NCBI RefSeq assembly: GCF_002310495.1
Contig: NZ_CP023344.1
Coordinates: 4,295,501-4,359,500 of the forward strand
Direction: 5' to 3'
DNA from: Nibricoccus aquaticus
GTDB taxonomy: Bacteria; Verrucomicrobiota; Verrucomicrobiia; Opitutales; Opitutaceae
DNA length: 64,000 nt
The notes under the pieces are model-generated. The model worked only from the letters and a program-made list of their open reading frames with translations, made no database searches and was not told where the DNA came from. Shown one piece after another: positions 36,081-45,424 of the stretch (its first letter is position 1; each line of letters starts with the position of its first letter). The position numbers and the translations under genes were made by a program.

Positions 36081-36955
36081 ATCGGAGGCGCGGGGAATTT
36101 TTCCAGGGCGGCGGTGGCTTCGCGGTGAGCGGGGTCTAGTTTGAGCGCGGATTCGTAGGCGGAGCGGGCGGCGGGGATGTCGTTTTGGAGGACGTGAAGC
36201 TGGCCGAGATAGAACCAAACATTCGCGTGGCCGGGGGGCTGGGTGGGCGCGGGGAGATCGAGGCAGCGCTTCAGCGATGCGAGGCCACGATCGAGGTGCT
36301 GACCGGATTCGGCGGAGGCGCGGCCGAGGGCCATGAGGAGGAGATAGTTGTCGGGGTGAGTCTGGAGCGCGTAGTCGAGCGCGGCGAAGAGCTCGGGGAA
36401 TTTTGCTTCGCGACCGTAAAGTGCGATGAGCAGCTGGGTGCCGCCAAGGAGGTCGATTTTCCGGAAGGCTTCGGCTTGGGCGCGGGCTTTGTCCATGCCG
36501 CCGCCGGCCATGCCGGGGGCGCGGCGATAGAACTCGATGAGGGCGGCGTTGGCGGGGAAACTGGCGGGCTCGAGTTCGACGGCGCGGGCGAGGGCGGCGT
36601 GGCATTTTTTGGCCCAGCCGAGTTTGGCGAAGAGGGAGGCGCTGGCGGCTTTGCGACCGTAGGCGTCGCCGAGGGCGATGAAGTAGGTGGCGTTACCGGG
36701 GGTGAGTGCGGTAGCGGCTTCGTGGTGACGGATGGCGTCGTCGTCGCGTTTTTCGCGGAGGGCGATCTTGCCAAGGAAGTGGAGGGCCTCGGCGTTTTGA
36801 GGATCGGCGGCGGAGAGTTGCTCGAAGGCGGCGCGGGCTTCGGGGTTTTTCTTTTCCTGATAGAGCGTGATCGCGGCGGTATTGCCCGGCGATGGCCCGG
36901 CGCTGAAGGCGGACGCGGTTAGCGTGAGCGTGGCGACGAGGCAGAGCAGGCGCAT
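36077..36955 (-). CDS. Secreted TPR-repeat protein
   Basis: A 292-residue protein with a signal peptide (MRLLCLVATLTLTASAFSAG). At least six TPR-like helical repeats cover the rest, for example AEALHFLGKIALREKRDDDAI and VWFYLGQLHVLQNDIPAARSAY. It is the fourth gene of the minus-strand exporter operon, 7 bases after the permease. It is probably a periplasmic adaptor or scaffold for the exporter, but the partner is unknown. The stop codon lies in a REP-like hairpin. Confidence 0.82.
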   Translation of the reverse strand: MRLLCLVATLTLTASAFSAGPSPGNTAAITLYQEKKNPEARAAFEQLSAADPQNAEALHFLGKIALREKRDDDAIRHHEAATALTPGNATYFIALGDAYGRKAASASLFAKLGWAKKCHAALARAVELEPASFPANAALIEFYRRAPGMAGGGMDKARAQAEAFRKIDLLGGTQLLIALYGREAKFPELFAALDYALQTHPDNYLLLMALGRASAESGQHLDRGLASLKRCLDLPAPTQPPGHANVWFYLGQLHVLQNDIPAARSAYESALKLDPAHREATAALEKFPAPPM

Positions 36956-36962
36956 GATGCGC

Positions 36963-38171
36963 TTACTCGTAGCGGAGGGCGTCGATCGGGTCGAGCGCGG
37001 CGGCTTTTTTCGCGGGATAAAATCCGAAGAAGATGCCGACGGCGGCGCTGAAGAAGAAGGCGATGACGATGGACGAGGTGGAGGTGGCAACGGGCCAGCC
37101 TTTCCAGAAGGCGAGGCCTTGCGCGGTGCCGATGCCGAGGAGGATGCCGAGGGCGCCGCCGAGGACGCTGAGGACGACGGCTTCGGTGAGGAACTGGAGG
37201 AGCACGTCTTTGCCGTGGGCACCGACGGCGAGGCGGATGCCAATCTCGCGGGTGCGCTCGGTGACGGAGACGAGCATGATATTCATGATGCCGATACCGC
37301 CGACGACGAGGGAGACGAAGGCGATGCCGGCGAGGAGTCCGGTCATGGTGCGTGAGGCGGCGGTGGCGGTCTCGGCGATTTCGAGCTGGTTGCGGACGGT
37401 GAAGTCGGGCTCGCGGCCCTGGCGGCGTTGCTGGAGGAGATCGGTGATGTCGCGCTGGACGCGCTCCATCGTCTCCTGACTCTCGGCCTGCACGATGATG
37501 TTGCTGACGCGGTCGCGGCGGGAGATGCGTTTCATTGAAGTCGTGTAGGGCACGATGATGATGTCGTCCTGGTCCTGACCATTGGTGTTGAAACCTTTGG
37601 CGGCCATCACGCCGACGATGCGGAGGGGGATGTTACGGGCTCGGATATTTTGCCCGATGGGATCGGTGCCGGCGAAGAGTTGATCGGCGACAGTTTTGCC
37701 GATGACGCAGACTTTGGCGGTGGTGCGGACGTCGTTCTCGGTGAAAAATTCGCCTTCGACGACGCGCCATTCGCGGATGCTGGTGAAGTCGGGGGATTCG
37801 CCAAGGACCTGGGTATTCCAGTTGAGGCCGTTGGCGAGGACTTGCTGGCGGTCGCGGATTTCGGGGCTCACGCCGATCGCGCCAGAGACTTCGTTCTTGA
37901 TGGCTTCGGCATCTTCGACGGTGAGCGTAGAGGCGGAACCCCAGCCGCCGCGCATACCGCCGGTGGTGAGGCTGCCGGGGAAAATGGTGATGAGGTTTTG
38001 ACCGAGGCCGGCGATCTGGGCTTCGACTTGGGACTTCGCGCCGTTGCCCATGCTGACCATGGCGATGACGGCGCCGACGCCGATGATCATGCCGAGGGCG
38101 GTGAGGACGGAGCGCAGTTTGTTACGGCGCAGGGCGCGGAAGGCGAGGATGAGCGTGGCGACGAAGCGCAT
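36963..38171 (-). CDS. MacB-type ABC transporter permease
   Basis: A 402-residue permease with one N-terminal membrane segment (FRALRRNKLRSVLTALGMIIGVGAVIAM), a large periplasmic domain (residues about 50-270) and three C-terminal segments (GLLAGIAFVSLVVGGIGIMNIMLVSV and later). The MacB_PCD and FtsX-like domains are evident. In E. coli ATPase and permease are one protein; here they are two genes. It should use ATP hydrolysis to expel a substrate from the periplasm through an outer-membrane TolC-type channel, none of which is encoded here. Confidence 0.93.
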   Translation of the reverse strand: MRFVATLILAFRALRRNKLRSVLTALGMIIGVGAVIAMVSMGNGAKSQVEAQIAGLGQNLITIFPGSLTTGGMRGGWGSASTLTVEDAEAIKNEVSGAIGVSPEIRDRQQVLANGLNWNTQVLGESPDFTSIREWRVVEGEFFTENDVRTTAKVCVIGKTVADQLFAGTDPIGQNIRARNIPLRIVGVMAAKGFNTNGQDQDDIIIVPYTTSMKRISRRDRVSNIIVQAESQETMERVQRDITDLLQQRRQGREPDFTVRNQLEIAETATAASRTMTGLLAGIAFVSLVVGGIGIMNIMLVSVTERTREIGIRLAVGAHGKDVLLQFLTEAVVLSVLGGALGILLGIGTAQGLAFWKGWPVATSTSSIVIAFFFSAAVGIFFGFYPAKKAAALDPIDALRYE

Positions 38172-38186
38172 GGGGAAAATTATGGA

Positions 38187-38963
38187 TCAATGCGCGGCGG
38201 ATGCGCCGGTGAGTTTGGCGGCGACTTCGGCGTCGGCGAGTTTCTTGAGTTCTTCGGCGGCCATGAGGCGCGGTTTGACCTGGACGTCGCTGACGATGAC
38301 GCCGTCGCGGAGGATGAGGTTGCGTTTGCAGTAGCTGGCGATGTCGAGCTCGTGGGTGACCATGAGGATGGTGATGCCCTGGTCGTTGAGGCGTTGGAAA
38401 ACGCCCATGACTTCGACAGAGGTTTTGCTGTCGAGGTTGCCGGTGGGCTCGTCGGCGAGGAGGACTTGCGGGCGGTTGACGAGGGCGCGGGCGATGGCGA
38501 CGCGTTGTTGTTGTCCGCCGGAAAGCTGGCTCGGGTAGTGATCGAAGCGTTTGCCGAGGCCGACGATTTCGAGGGCTTTCATGGCGCGGTCGCGCATCTC
38601 GGAGCCGGAGATGCGCTCCTTGGAGTAGAGCATGGGGAGCTCGACGTTTTCCAGCGCGGTGGTGCGGGCGAGGAGGTTGAAACCCTGGAAGACGAAGCCG
38701 AGTTTTTGGTTTCGGATGTCAGCGAGTTCGTTGCGGTCGAGACCAGAGGCGTCGATGCCGTCGAGGAGGTAGCTGCCACTCGTCGGCCGGTCGAGACAGC
38801 CGAGCAGATTCATGAGCGTGGATTTGCCGGAGCCGGAGGCGCCCATGAGGGCGACGAAATCGCCCTTGTGAATATCGATAGAGACGCCGCGCACGGCGCG
38901 AACCGCGATTTCGCCGCTGCTGTAGGTCTTGTGGATGTCGGTGAGTTTGACGACGGGCTGCAT
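38187..38963 (-). CDS. MacB/LolD-type ABC transporter ATPase
   Basis: A 258-residue ATPase. Walker A GASGSGKST, Q-loop FVFQGFNLL, signature LSGGQQQRVAIARAL, Walker B VLLADEPTGNLD and switch ILMVTHELD. The 35 C-terminal residues after the core (LMAAEELKKLADAEVAAKL) are an added acidic helix. It pairs with the permease 15 bases downstream and the adaptor just upstream. Confidence 0.95.
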   Translation of the reverse strand: MQPVVKLTDIHKTYSSGEIAVRAVRGVSIDIHKGDFVALMGASGSGKSTLMNLLGCLDRPTSGSYLLDGIDASGLDRNELADIRNQKLGFVFQGFNLLARTTALENVELPMLYSKERISGSEMRDRAMKALEIVGLGKRFDHYPSQLSGGQQQRVAIARALVNRPQVLLADEPTGNLDSKTSVEVMGVFQRLNDQGITILMVTHELDIASYCKRNLILRDGVIVSDVQVKPRLMAAEELKKLADAEVAAKLTGASAAH

Positions 38964-38987
38964 GGGTGGGTGTGCGTCGTTAAACGA

Positions 38988-40430
38988 TCAGCGACGGCCG
39001 CCGGGGCCTTGCTGGGCTCCGCCAAATGGGCTGCGAGCTGCGGCGGCGGGAGTGGAGGTGTCGCCGGGGATATAAATGCTGGTGACGAGTGTATCGTTTT
39101 CTTTGAGACCGTCGGGGGACTCGAGGACTTCGGTGGAGGAGCCGTCACTGATGCCGAAGCGGGCGTTGATGGCGGCGAGTTTTAGATCGGGCAGCGGAGT
39201 CTCGACTTTGTACACGGTGCGCGTGGTGACGGGAGAGTCGCCGCCGCCCTGACGACCGCCGCGGCCGCCGCCGGTCAACATGCGTTCGGGGAGCTCGATG
39301 CCGCGTTCGGAGGCGAGTTTCTTGAGTTTCTCGATGTCGGCTGCAGAGAGGGGCGTGCCTGGAGTGAAGGTGACGCCGGCGTCCTGAAGGAGTTTTTGGA
39401 ATTGTTCGCGATTGCTGCCGCCGCCCTGGCGTGCGCCGCCAGAGCCGGGGGAGGAGGGCGTGGAACCGGAGGCGGAGGACTCGGGCTTGGCAGGTTGGAA
39501 TTTTTCCGGGATGCGGGCGCGGAGGGCGGAGTTGGCGACCTTGAGGACGCCGGTGCGGCGTGCCGTGACGATGGATACGTTGGCGGTCATGCCGGGTTTG
39601 AGGCGGAGGTCGGAGTTGTCGACCTCGATGATGGTGGCGTAAACGACGACGGACTGAGCGGTCTTGGGGAGATTGCGGACTTGGATGACTTTGCCGCGGA
39701 ACTGGCGGTTGGGATACGCATCAACGGAGAAGGTGACTTCCTGGTTGAGGGCGACGCTGCCGATGTCGGCCTCGGCGACGTCGGCGCTGATTTCCATGGT
39801 CTTCAAGTCGGTGACTAGGGTGAAGAGGGTCGGGGCGTTGAGGGAGGCGGCGACCATTTTGCCGACCTCGGTCTGGCGGTCGAGGACGGTGCCGTCGATG
39901 GGAGCGAGGATGGTGCAGCGGTCGAGGTTGACCTGAGCGTCGGCGACGGAGGCTTTGGAGGTGAGGAGTTGGGCGTCGGACTGCTTGAGCTGGGCCTCGG
40001 CTTCGTCGAGCACCTGTTCGGAGACGAGGTTTTTGGCGCGCAGTTCGCGGGTGCGGACGGTGTTGAGCTTGGTGAGGGTGTTGCTGGCCTCGGTGGAGGC
40101 GAGGGAGGCCTTGGCTTGGTTGAGGCGGGAGACGTAAGTGGCGGGATCGATCTTGGCGAGGAGGTCTCCTTTTTTGACCTGCTGGTTGTAGTCGGCGCCG
40201 ACCTCGATGACCTGGCCGGAGATCTGGGAGGAGACATCGACGCTGGTGGGGGCCTGGAGGACGCCGGTGGCGGTGATGCTCTGGATGATGTCGCCGCGGG
40301 TGACGGTGGTGGAGGCGAGCTCGGGGGGCTTAGAGTCGGAGCGTTTCCAGAAATAGTAGCCCGCGCCGGCCGCAGCAGCGACGATGACGAGGAGGATGAG
40401 GGTACCGCCGAGTTTACCGGATTTGGCCAT
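38988..40430 (-). CDS. MacA-like periplasmic adaptor (HlyD/RND-type MFP)
   Basis: A 480-residue adaptor with an N-terminal membrane segment (TLILLVIVAAAAGAGYYFW). The half-motif lipoyl domains (ASTTVTRGDIIQSITATGVL and VNLDRCTILAPIDGTVLDRQTEVG) flank a coiled-coil hairpin at about residues 100-160, with a beta-barrel domain after it. A Gly/Ser-rich insertion near residues 330-420 (GSTPSSPGSGGARQGGGSN, GGGRGGRQGGGD) is unusual and frames a small helical segment. It is the first gene of the operon adaptor-ATPase-permease-TPR. Confidence 0.92.
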   Translation of the reverse strand: MAKSGKLGGTLILLVIVAAAAGAGYYFWKRSDSKPPELASTTVTRGDIIQSITATGVLQAPTSVDVSSQISGQVIEVGADYNQQVKKGDLLAKIDPATYVSRLNQAKASLASTEASNTLTKLNTVRTRELRAKNLVSEQVLDEAEAQLKQSDAQLLTSKASVADAQVNLDRCTILAPIDGTVLDRQTEVGKMVAASLNAPTLFTLVTDLKTMEISADVAEADIGSVALNQEVTFSVDAYPNRQFRGKVIQVRNLPKTAQSVVVYATIIEVDNSDLRLKPGMTANVSIVTARRTGVLKVANSALRARIPEKFQPAKPESSASGSTPSSPGSGGARQGGGSNREQFQKLLQDAGVTFTPGTPLSAADIEKLKKLASERGIELPERMLTGGGRGGRQGGGDSPVTTRTVYKVETPLPDLKLAAINARFGISDGSSTEVLESPDGLKENDTLVTSIYIPGDTSTPAAAARSPFGGAQQGPGGRR

Positions 40431-40668
40431 GGTGTGTAGGAAGAGAAAAGAGTGTGCCGCCCGGGTGAGTCGCCTGTGCATCGGGAAGAATGCGGCAGGA
40501 TGGCTCAGCGAAGCGGCGAGGGGAATGACGCCGGTTGATGCGAAAGGTGACAGGGGATTTGGGGCGAGCGTGAAAAAGGGGGCGGAGGGCGGCTGGGCTG
40601 GGAGGGCTGGGGGAATCGGGGCAGGGTGCGGCTAGACAAGGGGGGCAGGTGCGGGCAGAACCGGCGCG

Positions 40669-41076
40669 ATGACGACGATGACTCTTTATATGTGGATAGC
40701 GTTGGGCGGAGCACTGGGGAGCGTGGCGCGGTTTGGGGCGGCGGAGGCGGTGACGCGGGGCGTGGCCGGGGCGTTTCCGTGGGGGACGCTTGTCGTGAAT
40801 GTAGTCGGGAGTTTCGTGATCGGCTTCTTCGCGACGCTGACAGCTCCCGGCGGGCGGTGGCCGGTGGGGAGCGAGGGGCGTCATTTTTTCATGACGGGGG
40901 TGCTGGGCGGGTTCACGACGTTTTCGTCGTTTAGTTTGCAGACGCTCGGGCTGATGCAGAAGGGCGAGTGGCTGCGGGCGGGTGGGAATGTGGCGGGCTC
41001 GGTGGGGCTTTGCCTCGTGGCCGTGTGGCTGGGGCATGTGGTGGCGACGGCGATGGGGACGGCGCGGGGGGCGTGA
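40669..41076 (+). CDS. crcB: Fluoride channel CrcB/Fluc
   Basis: A 135-residue membrane protein with four helices. GGALGSVARFGA, NVVGSFVIGF and GGFTTFSSFSLQT are the Fluc family signatures; the Asn and the Phe-box line the pores of the dual-topology dimer. It exports fluoride to protect the cell. No crcB-type riboswitch is visible upstream. It stands alone, divergent from the exporter operon. Confidence 0.95.
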   Translation: MTTMTLYMWIALGGALGSVARFGAAEAVTRGVAGAFPWGTLVVNVVGSFVIGFFATLTAPGGRWPVGSEGRHFFMTGVLGGFTTFSSFSLQTLGLMQKGEWLRAGGNVAGSVGLCLVAVWLGHVVATAMGTARGA

Positions 41077-41110
41077 GGTTGTGGCTGATGTGAGCGACGC
41101 GGGAATCGGA

Positions 41111-41158
41111 GCCACGCGCGATGGCGCGTGGCGGCGCGCACGCGAGGTGCGGCCCTAC
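41111..41158 (-). repeat. Double hairpin with GTAG head
   Basis: A strong hairpin GCCACGCGC / GCGCGTGGC (41111-41132) is followed by a weaker one (CGCAC / GTGCG, 41137-41151) and CTAC (41155-41158). On the minus strand the GTAG head starts about 6 bases after the stop of the SIS-domain gene. It resembles a paired REP (BIME-like) unit. Confidence 0.55.
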
Positions 41159-41163
41159 AGGGA

Positions 41164-42225
41164 TCAGACGTCGGGGCAGAAGCCGTAGAGGAGGTCGTCG
41201 CGGCCTTTGCCGGGCCAGTTGACCTGGTCGATGCCGAAGTAGGTCATCAGCTCAAAGGTGAGTTTGTTGAGCGCGGCTTCGAAGGCGAAGATCGAGAGGA
41301 GCGCGGGTGCTTCGACGCGTAGGACGAAGGCGTCGAGGCCGACGTTGCGCAGCATGGTGAGGCTGCGACCGACGAGTTCGGCTTCGACGGGGGAATCGCC
41401 CTGGAGGATGAGCGTCGGATGCGGGTGCGCGGTCATCTGCTGGAAGGGACCGTGCGCGAATTGGAGGAAGTCGGAGATCGGCGGGCAGGGCCAGAAGACG
41501 CCTTCCATGAATTTGCACGCGAGGTTTTGCGCGAAGTCGGAGATGGGCGCGGCGGTGACGAGGTTGAAGCCTTGGGCGAAACGCGAAGTGGAGCGTTTCA
41601 TCGCGGAGACCAGGTCGGCGGGCGGTTGCGCGTCGAGGAGCGGGAGCAGTTCTGAGGCGGAGGGCTCGGTGAAGCGGCAGCTGGCGAGTTGAGCGGTGAA
41701 TTGGAGGCAGGCGAGGTAGCCGGCCATCGGGCCGACGAAGCGGATGAGCGTGGTGTATTCCTCGGCGAGGGGGAATTCGACGAGCTCGTTGCCTTCGTCG
41801 AGGAAGGTTTGGAGGAGAGCGGCGCGGTCTTTTTTGCCGGCGGCGAGGGCGGCGGCGGGCGTGGAAGCGGTGAAGAGGATCGTATGGGCGAAGTCGCGAC
41901 GGCGGCGGAGGGCGATCTGGGCGTTGGGGGAAACGCCTTGGCTGAAGACGACGAGGGTTTTGCCTTTGAAACCGGAGCGGTGTCCGTCGGTGAAGCCGGA
42001 GAGCGGGAGATAGGTCGCGGCGCGGTCGGTTTGGAAGTTGAGCAGCGTGGCTAGGTAGCGCGCGTGAGCCTCGGAGCTGCCGGTTCCGGTGACGATGAAA
42101 TGCGTGGAAGCGAGCGTGGCAGGTTTTAGCGGCGCGGGACCGCGCGACAACATGCCGCCGAGGATCGAGGGGATGCCGGCGAGGCGTTGGGCGAGTAGGC
42201 CGTGGCCGAGTGGGTCGGCGGTCAT
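41164..42225 (-). CDS. SIS-domain (phosphosugar isomerase-like) protein
   Basis: A 353-residue protein related to the isomerase half of GlmS/AgaS. The first SIS module contains FIVTGTGSSEAHARYLATLL, the phosphosugar loop, and FKGKTLVVFSQGVSPNAQIAL. The second module is more divergent (THPHPTLILQGDSPVEAELVG). It ends with FGIDQVNWPGKGRDDLLYGFC. The ATG overlaps the TGA of the tandem RibA gene (ATGA), so the two are translationally coupled. There is no glutaminase domain. The substrate is unknown; by fold it should be a phosphorylated sugar or ribosylamine. Confidence 0.82.
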   Translation of the reverse strand: MTADPLGHGLLAQRLAGIPSILGGMLSRGPAPLKPATLASTHFIVTGTGSSEAHARYLATLLNFQTDRAATYLPLSGFTDGHRSGFKGKTLVVFSQGVSPNAQIALRRRRDFAHTILFTASTPAAALAAGKKDRAALLQTFLDEGNELVEFPLAEEYTTLIRFVGPMAGYLACLQFTAQLASCRFTEPSASELLPLLDAQPPADLVSAMKRSTSRFAQGFNLVTAAPISDFAQNLACKFMEGVFWPCPPISDFLQFAHGPFQQMTAHPHPTLILQGDSPVEAELVGRSLTMLRNVGLDAFVLRVEAPALLSIFAFEAALNKLTFELMTYFGIDQVNWPGKGRDDLLYGFCPDV

Positions 42226-43838
42226 TCGCTGAGGGCGTGGTCGTCGAGGAAGATCCACTTATCGACGTCGATCTTGTGGGCATTGAGCGCGGCGGCGTAC
42301 TCGCTCTTCTTCACGAGACTCGCGGGGGAGTTCATGATCATCTGGATCTTCTCGTTGGGGATGTGGTGGCGGAGGAGAAGCATCGAGGCGTCGTAGTCGC
42401 GGCTGTCGTAGCCGACTCCGAGTTTCCGATACGCTTCGTCAGACGAGAGGACTTGGCCACTTTCGGACATCATGCGATCGGTCGCGTAAGCGCCGAAGCC
42501 GGCGCCGCGACCGTCATTGTATAGAAGAAGCATCGCGCCGACGCCGTAGGAGACGATGTGTTTGACGGACATCTTCATCTTGTCGCGATTCTCGACGGTG
42601 CGCAGCGGGAAGCGGTTGAAGAGGGATTCGCTGTGCACGCGGACGACGGGGATGTCGTAGATGCGCGGCGTGCCGTGGGTGAGGACGACGAACTCCTGGC
42701 TCGTGACGACGTCGTAATAAACGTGCACGCGGAACCAGTAGGGCGTGGTGAGGAGATCAACGATGGGGTCGGTGGGATTTTCTTTTTTGAAAGCGGTGAT
42801 GCTGTCGGTGTCGATTTTGACGAAGAAACGGTTTTCGCGGATGAGCTGGTAGCCGAGCACGAGCGGCTTCGGGCCGGCCATGTAGCGGTCGATGGATTTT
42901 TTCTGGAAGAGCTCTTTGAACTGCGCCTCGGTGAGGAGGATGTCGTTATCGACGGGCTTCATCGGGAGGAAATAACTCGCAGAGTAGATGAAGCGACGGG
43001 CCTCGGGAAGGACGTGCGGTTTGAAGGGAATGACGGGCTCGGGAGGAAGCGCACGTTTCACGGAGGTCTCGGACGGGCGTTTGAGGATGTGGCCGCCGGC
43101 GGCTTTGGACGTGAGATAAGCGAGGTTGAAGGGGGAAGGTTCGAACTCGAGGGCCTCGGTACCGGCGATGGGGACGCCTTGGGATTTCAGGGCGTCGACT
43201 TTGTCGGGGTTGTTGGTGAGGACGATGAAGGGCGCGGTGATGCCGAGGAGATAGCAGATCTGGGATATGTTGTCGTAATTGCGGTGGTCTTTTTTGAGAC
43301 CCATCGACGCGTAGGCTTGAAAGGTGGAGAGCTGGTCGAGCGAGGCTTGGACGAGCATGCGGTCGCGGGCTTTGCCGACGTAGCCGACGCCGCGGCCTTC
43401 CTGCATGAGGTAGAAGACGATGCCGTTGCCTTTTTTGGCGATGACCTCGAGCGCGCCTTCGAGCTGTTGCACGCAATCGCAGTCACAGCCGCGTAGGGTT
43501 TCGCTGGTGACGCAGGAAGAGTGGAGGCGGGTGTAGAGCGGGTTCTTCGGGTGGACGATGTCGCCGTGGGCGAGCGCGATGATGTAATGCTTGTCGATGA
43601 TGTCCTGGAAAATGTAGGCGCGGAAGGTGCCGAAGCGCATATCGAGCGCGCAGTTGGCGATGGACAGAGTCTGGCCGTAGAGCGGGCGGTCGTCGATGGA
43701 GGCGGGATTGAGGACGCTGCCGGAAGTGTGTTGGAGCGCGCGGATGAGGGCGTCGAAATCGGGAACGCCGTCGGAAGTCATGGCGATGGGTGCGGGCGCG
43801 GTGGCGGAAGCGGCGGGGAATTTGACGACCTTGGTCAT
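42222..43838 (-). CDS. Tandem GTP cyclohydrolase II-like protein
   Basis: A 538-residue protein made of two RibA-like domains. The first (about 55-235) is complete: zinc ligands C109, C120, C122 in HSSCVTSETLRGCDCDC, substrate loop QEGRGVGY (147-153), catalytic DHRNY (D184, R186) and LTNNPDKVDAL. The second (about 365-515) aligns through VRVHSESLFN, NDGRGAGF (441-448) and DSRDYDASMLLLR but has no zinc cysteines. RibA is normally about 200 residues or fused to RibB; neither is the case here. It is in an operon with a purine permease and a SIS protein, so a role in purine handling rather than riboflavin synthesis is likely. Confidence 0.85.
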   Translation of the reverse strand: MTKVVKFPAASATAPAPIAMTSDGVPDFDALIRALQHTSGSVLNPASIDDRPLYGQTLSIANCALDMRFGTFRAYIFQDIIDKHYIIALAHGDIVHPKNPLYTRLHSSCVTSETLRGCDCDCVQQLEGALEVIAKKGNGIVFYLMQEGRGVGYVGKARDRMLVQASLDQLSTFQAYASMGLKKDHRNYDNISQICYLLGITAPFIVLTNNPDKVDALKSQGVPIAGTEALEFEPSPFNLAYLTSKAAGGHILKRPSETSVKRALPPEPVIPFKPHVLPEARRFIYSASYFLPMKPVDNDILLTEAQFKELFQKKSIDRYMAGPKPLVLGYQLIRENRFFVKIDTDSITAFKKENPTDPIVDLLTTPYWFRVHVYYDVVTSQEFVVLTHGTPRIYDIPVVRVHSESLFNRFPLRTVENRDKMKMSVKHIVSYGVGAMLLLYNDGRGAGFGAYATDRMMSESGQVLSSDEAYRKLGVGYDSRDYDASMLLLRHHIPNEKIQMIMNSPASLVKKSEYAAALNAHKIDVDKWIFLDDHALSE

Positions 43839-43885
43839 GTAGGGAGAGAGGAGAGCGAAGGAGCGAGGAAGGTGTTTAAGTTGAT

Positions 43886-45229
43886 TCAGCTCCAGAGCGG
43901 TTTGAAGAGACCCCAGAAGATATGCAGGAAGAACAAGGCCGCCAGTCCATACGTGAAAGCGGAAAGGCTGCGGGCCCGGCCGGTGCAGAGGGCGATGAGC
44001 GTGAGGGCGATGACGCCCAGACCTAGACCTTCGGCGATGCTGAAGGTGAGCGGAATGCAGAGGAGGGTGACGACGGCGGGCATCGTCTCGGTGAAGTCAT
44101 CGAGTTTTATTTCGGCGACGGTTTGAAACATGAATACGCCGACTACGACGAGGGCGGGCGCAGTAGCGACGGCGGGGATGGCGAGGATCAGCGGCGTCAG
44201 GAAGAGGGCGAAGAGGAAGCAGACAGCGGTGGTCATCGCAGTGAGACCGGTGCGTCCGCCGGCTTCGACGCCGGAGGCGGATTCGATGTAGCTGACGACG
44301 GTGGATGTGCCAAAGAGCGAGCTGATGATGGCGGCGAAGGAATCGGCGACGAGGGCGCGTCCGGCTTTGGGGAGTGTGCCGTCGGGCTGGAGGAGGCCGG
44401 CGCGTTTGGTGACGCCGATCAGGGTGCCGATGTTATCGAACATATCGACGATCAGGAGGGTGATCAGGATCGGCAGGGCTTTGGCGAAATCGTTGAGAAG
44501 AAAGTCGAAGTTGAGTTTGAAGAAGACGGGCTCAGGCGAGGCGGGGAGTGAGAAGAGTCCAGTGAAAGAGGGGAGCGTGGTGACGTGGCCGCCTTTGCCG
44601 TCGGGGACGAAAACGCCGATGAGCGTGACGGCGAGAATCGAGAGGACGATGGAGCCGGGAACGCGGCGCGAGACGAGGACGGCGGTGAGGACGATGCCGA
44701 AGAAGGCGAGGGCGACGGGCGGGGAGCCGAAGTCGCCCTGGGCGACGAAGGTGGCGGGATTGGAGACGACAATGCCGGCGTTTTTGAGTCCGATGAACGC
44801 GATGAAAAGTCCGACGCCGCAGGTGATGGCGATTTTCAGTGAGTAGGGGATCGAATTGACGATCTTTTCCCGGATGCCGGTGAGCGAGAGGAGGAGGAAG
44901 AGGCAGCCGTTGACGAAGACGAGGCCGAGCGCGGATTGCCAGGGGACGCCGGCGCCGAGGCAGATCGTGTAGGTGAAGTAGGCGTTGATCCCCATGCCGG
45001 GCGCGAGGGCGAGCGGGAAGTTGGTCATGAGCGCCATGAGCGCGGTGCTGATGGCGGCAGTGAGCGCGGTGACGGTGATCAACGCGGCCTGCGGCATGCC
45101 GGTGTCCTTCAGGATGAGGGGATTCACGGCGAGGATGTAAGCCATCGCGGTGAAGGTGGTGAGACCGGCCTGAAGCTCGCGGGAGACGGTAGACTTATGC
45201 TCGGCGAGGCGGAAGAGGCGGGAAAGCAT
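43886..45229 (-). CDS. AzgA-type purine permease (NCS2/AdeP-GhxP family)
   Basis: A 447-residue permease with about 12-14 membrane segments. Family motifs: QAGLTTFTAMAYILAVNPLIL at the N-terminus, APGMGINAYFTYT, and the central FGTSTVVSYIESASGVEAGGRTGLTA. These match adenine/guanine/hypoxanthine permeases of the AzgA group. It is the first gene of the operon leading to the tandem RibA-like and SIS proteins, 47 bases upstream, and probably feeds the purine they act on. Confidence 0.93.
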   Translation of the reverse strand: MLSRLFRLAEHKSTVSRELQAGLTTFTAMAYILAVNPLILKDTGMPQAALITVTALTAAISTALMALMTNFPLALAPGMGINAYFTYTICLGAGVPWQSALGLVFVNGCLFLLLSLTGIREKIVNSIPYSLKIAITCGVGLFIAFIGLKNAGIVVSNPATFVAQGDFGSPPVALAFFGIVLTAVLVSRRVPGSIVLSILAVTLIGVFVPDGKGGHVTTLPSFTGLFSLPASPEPVFFKLNFDFLLNDFAKALPILITLLIVDMFDNIGTLIGVTKRAGLLQPDGTLPKAGRALVADSFAAIISSLFGTSTVVSYIESASGVEAGGRTGLTAMTTAVCFLFALFLTPLILAIPAVATAPALVVVGVFMFQTVAEIKLDDFTETMPAVVTLLCIPLTFSIAEGLGLGVIALTLIALCTGRARSLSAFTYGLAALFFLHIFWGLFKPLWS

Positions 45230-45424
45230 GGAGGAGGGTTTGGCTAATTTAGCATGGGCAGTGCCAGACGTGCCTGATGGGAAACCACGAAAGGCTCGAA
45301 AGAAACGAAAAGAGCGGCGGCGAGTTTAACAGCGGGAAGGACCAGCGGTACGGAGTATCGGTCGGATGACATTAAGCGTCTTCTGGCTGGTTTGCTGAAT
45401 GGGAAGCGGTCTGACTTACGGGCG

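Noticed and set aside
40431-40668. Fluoride riboswitch before crcB
   Set aside because: I looked for the conserved core and pseudoknot pairing of the crcB motif and did not find it.
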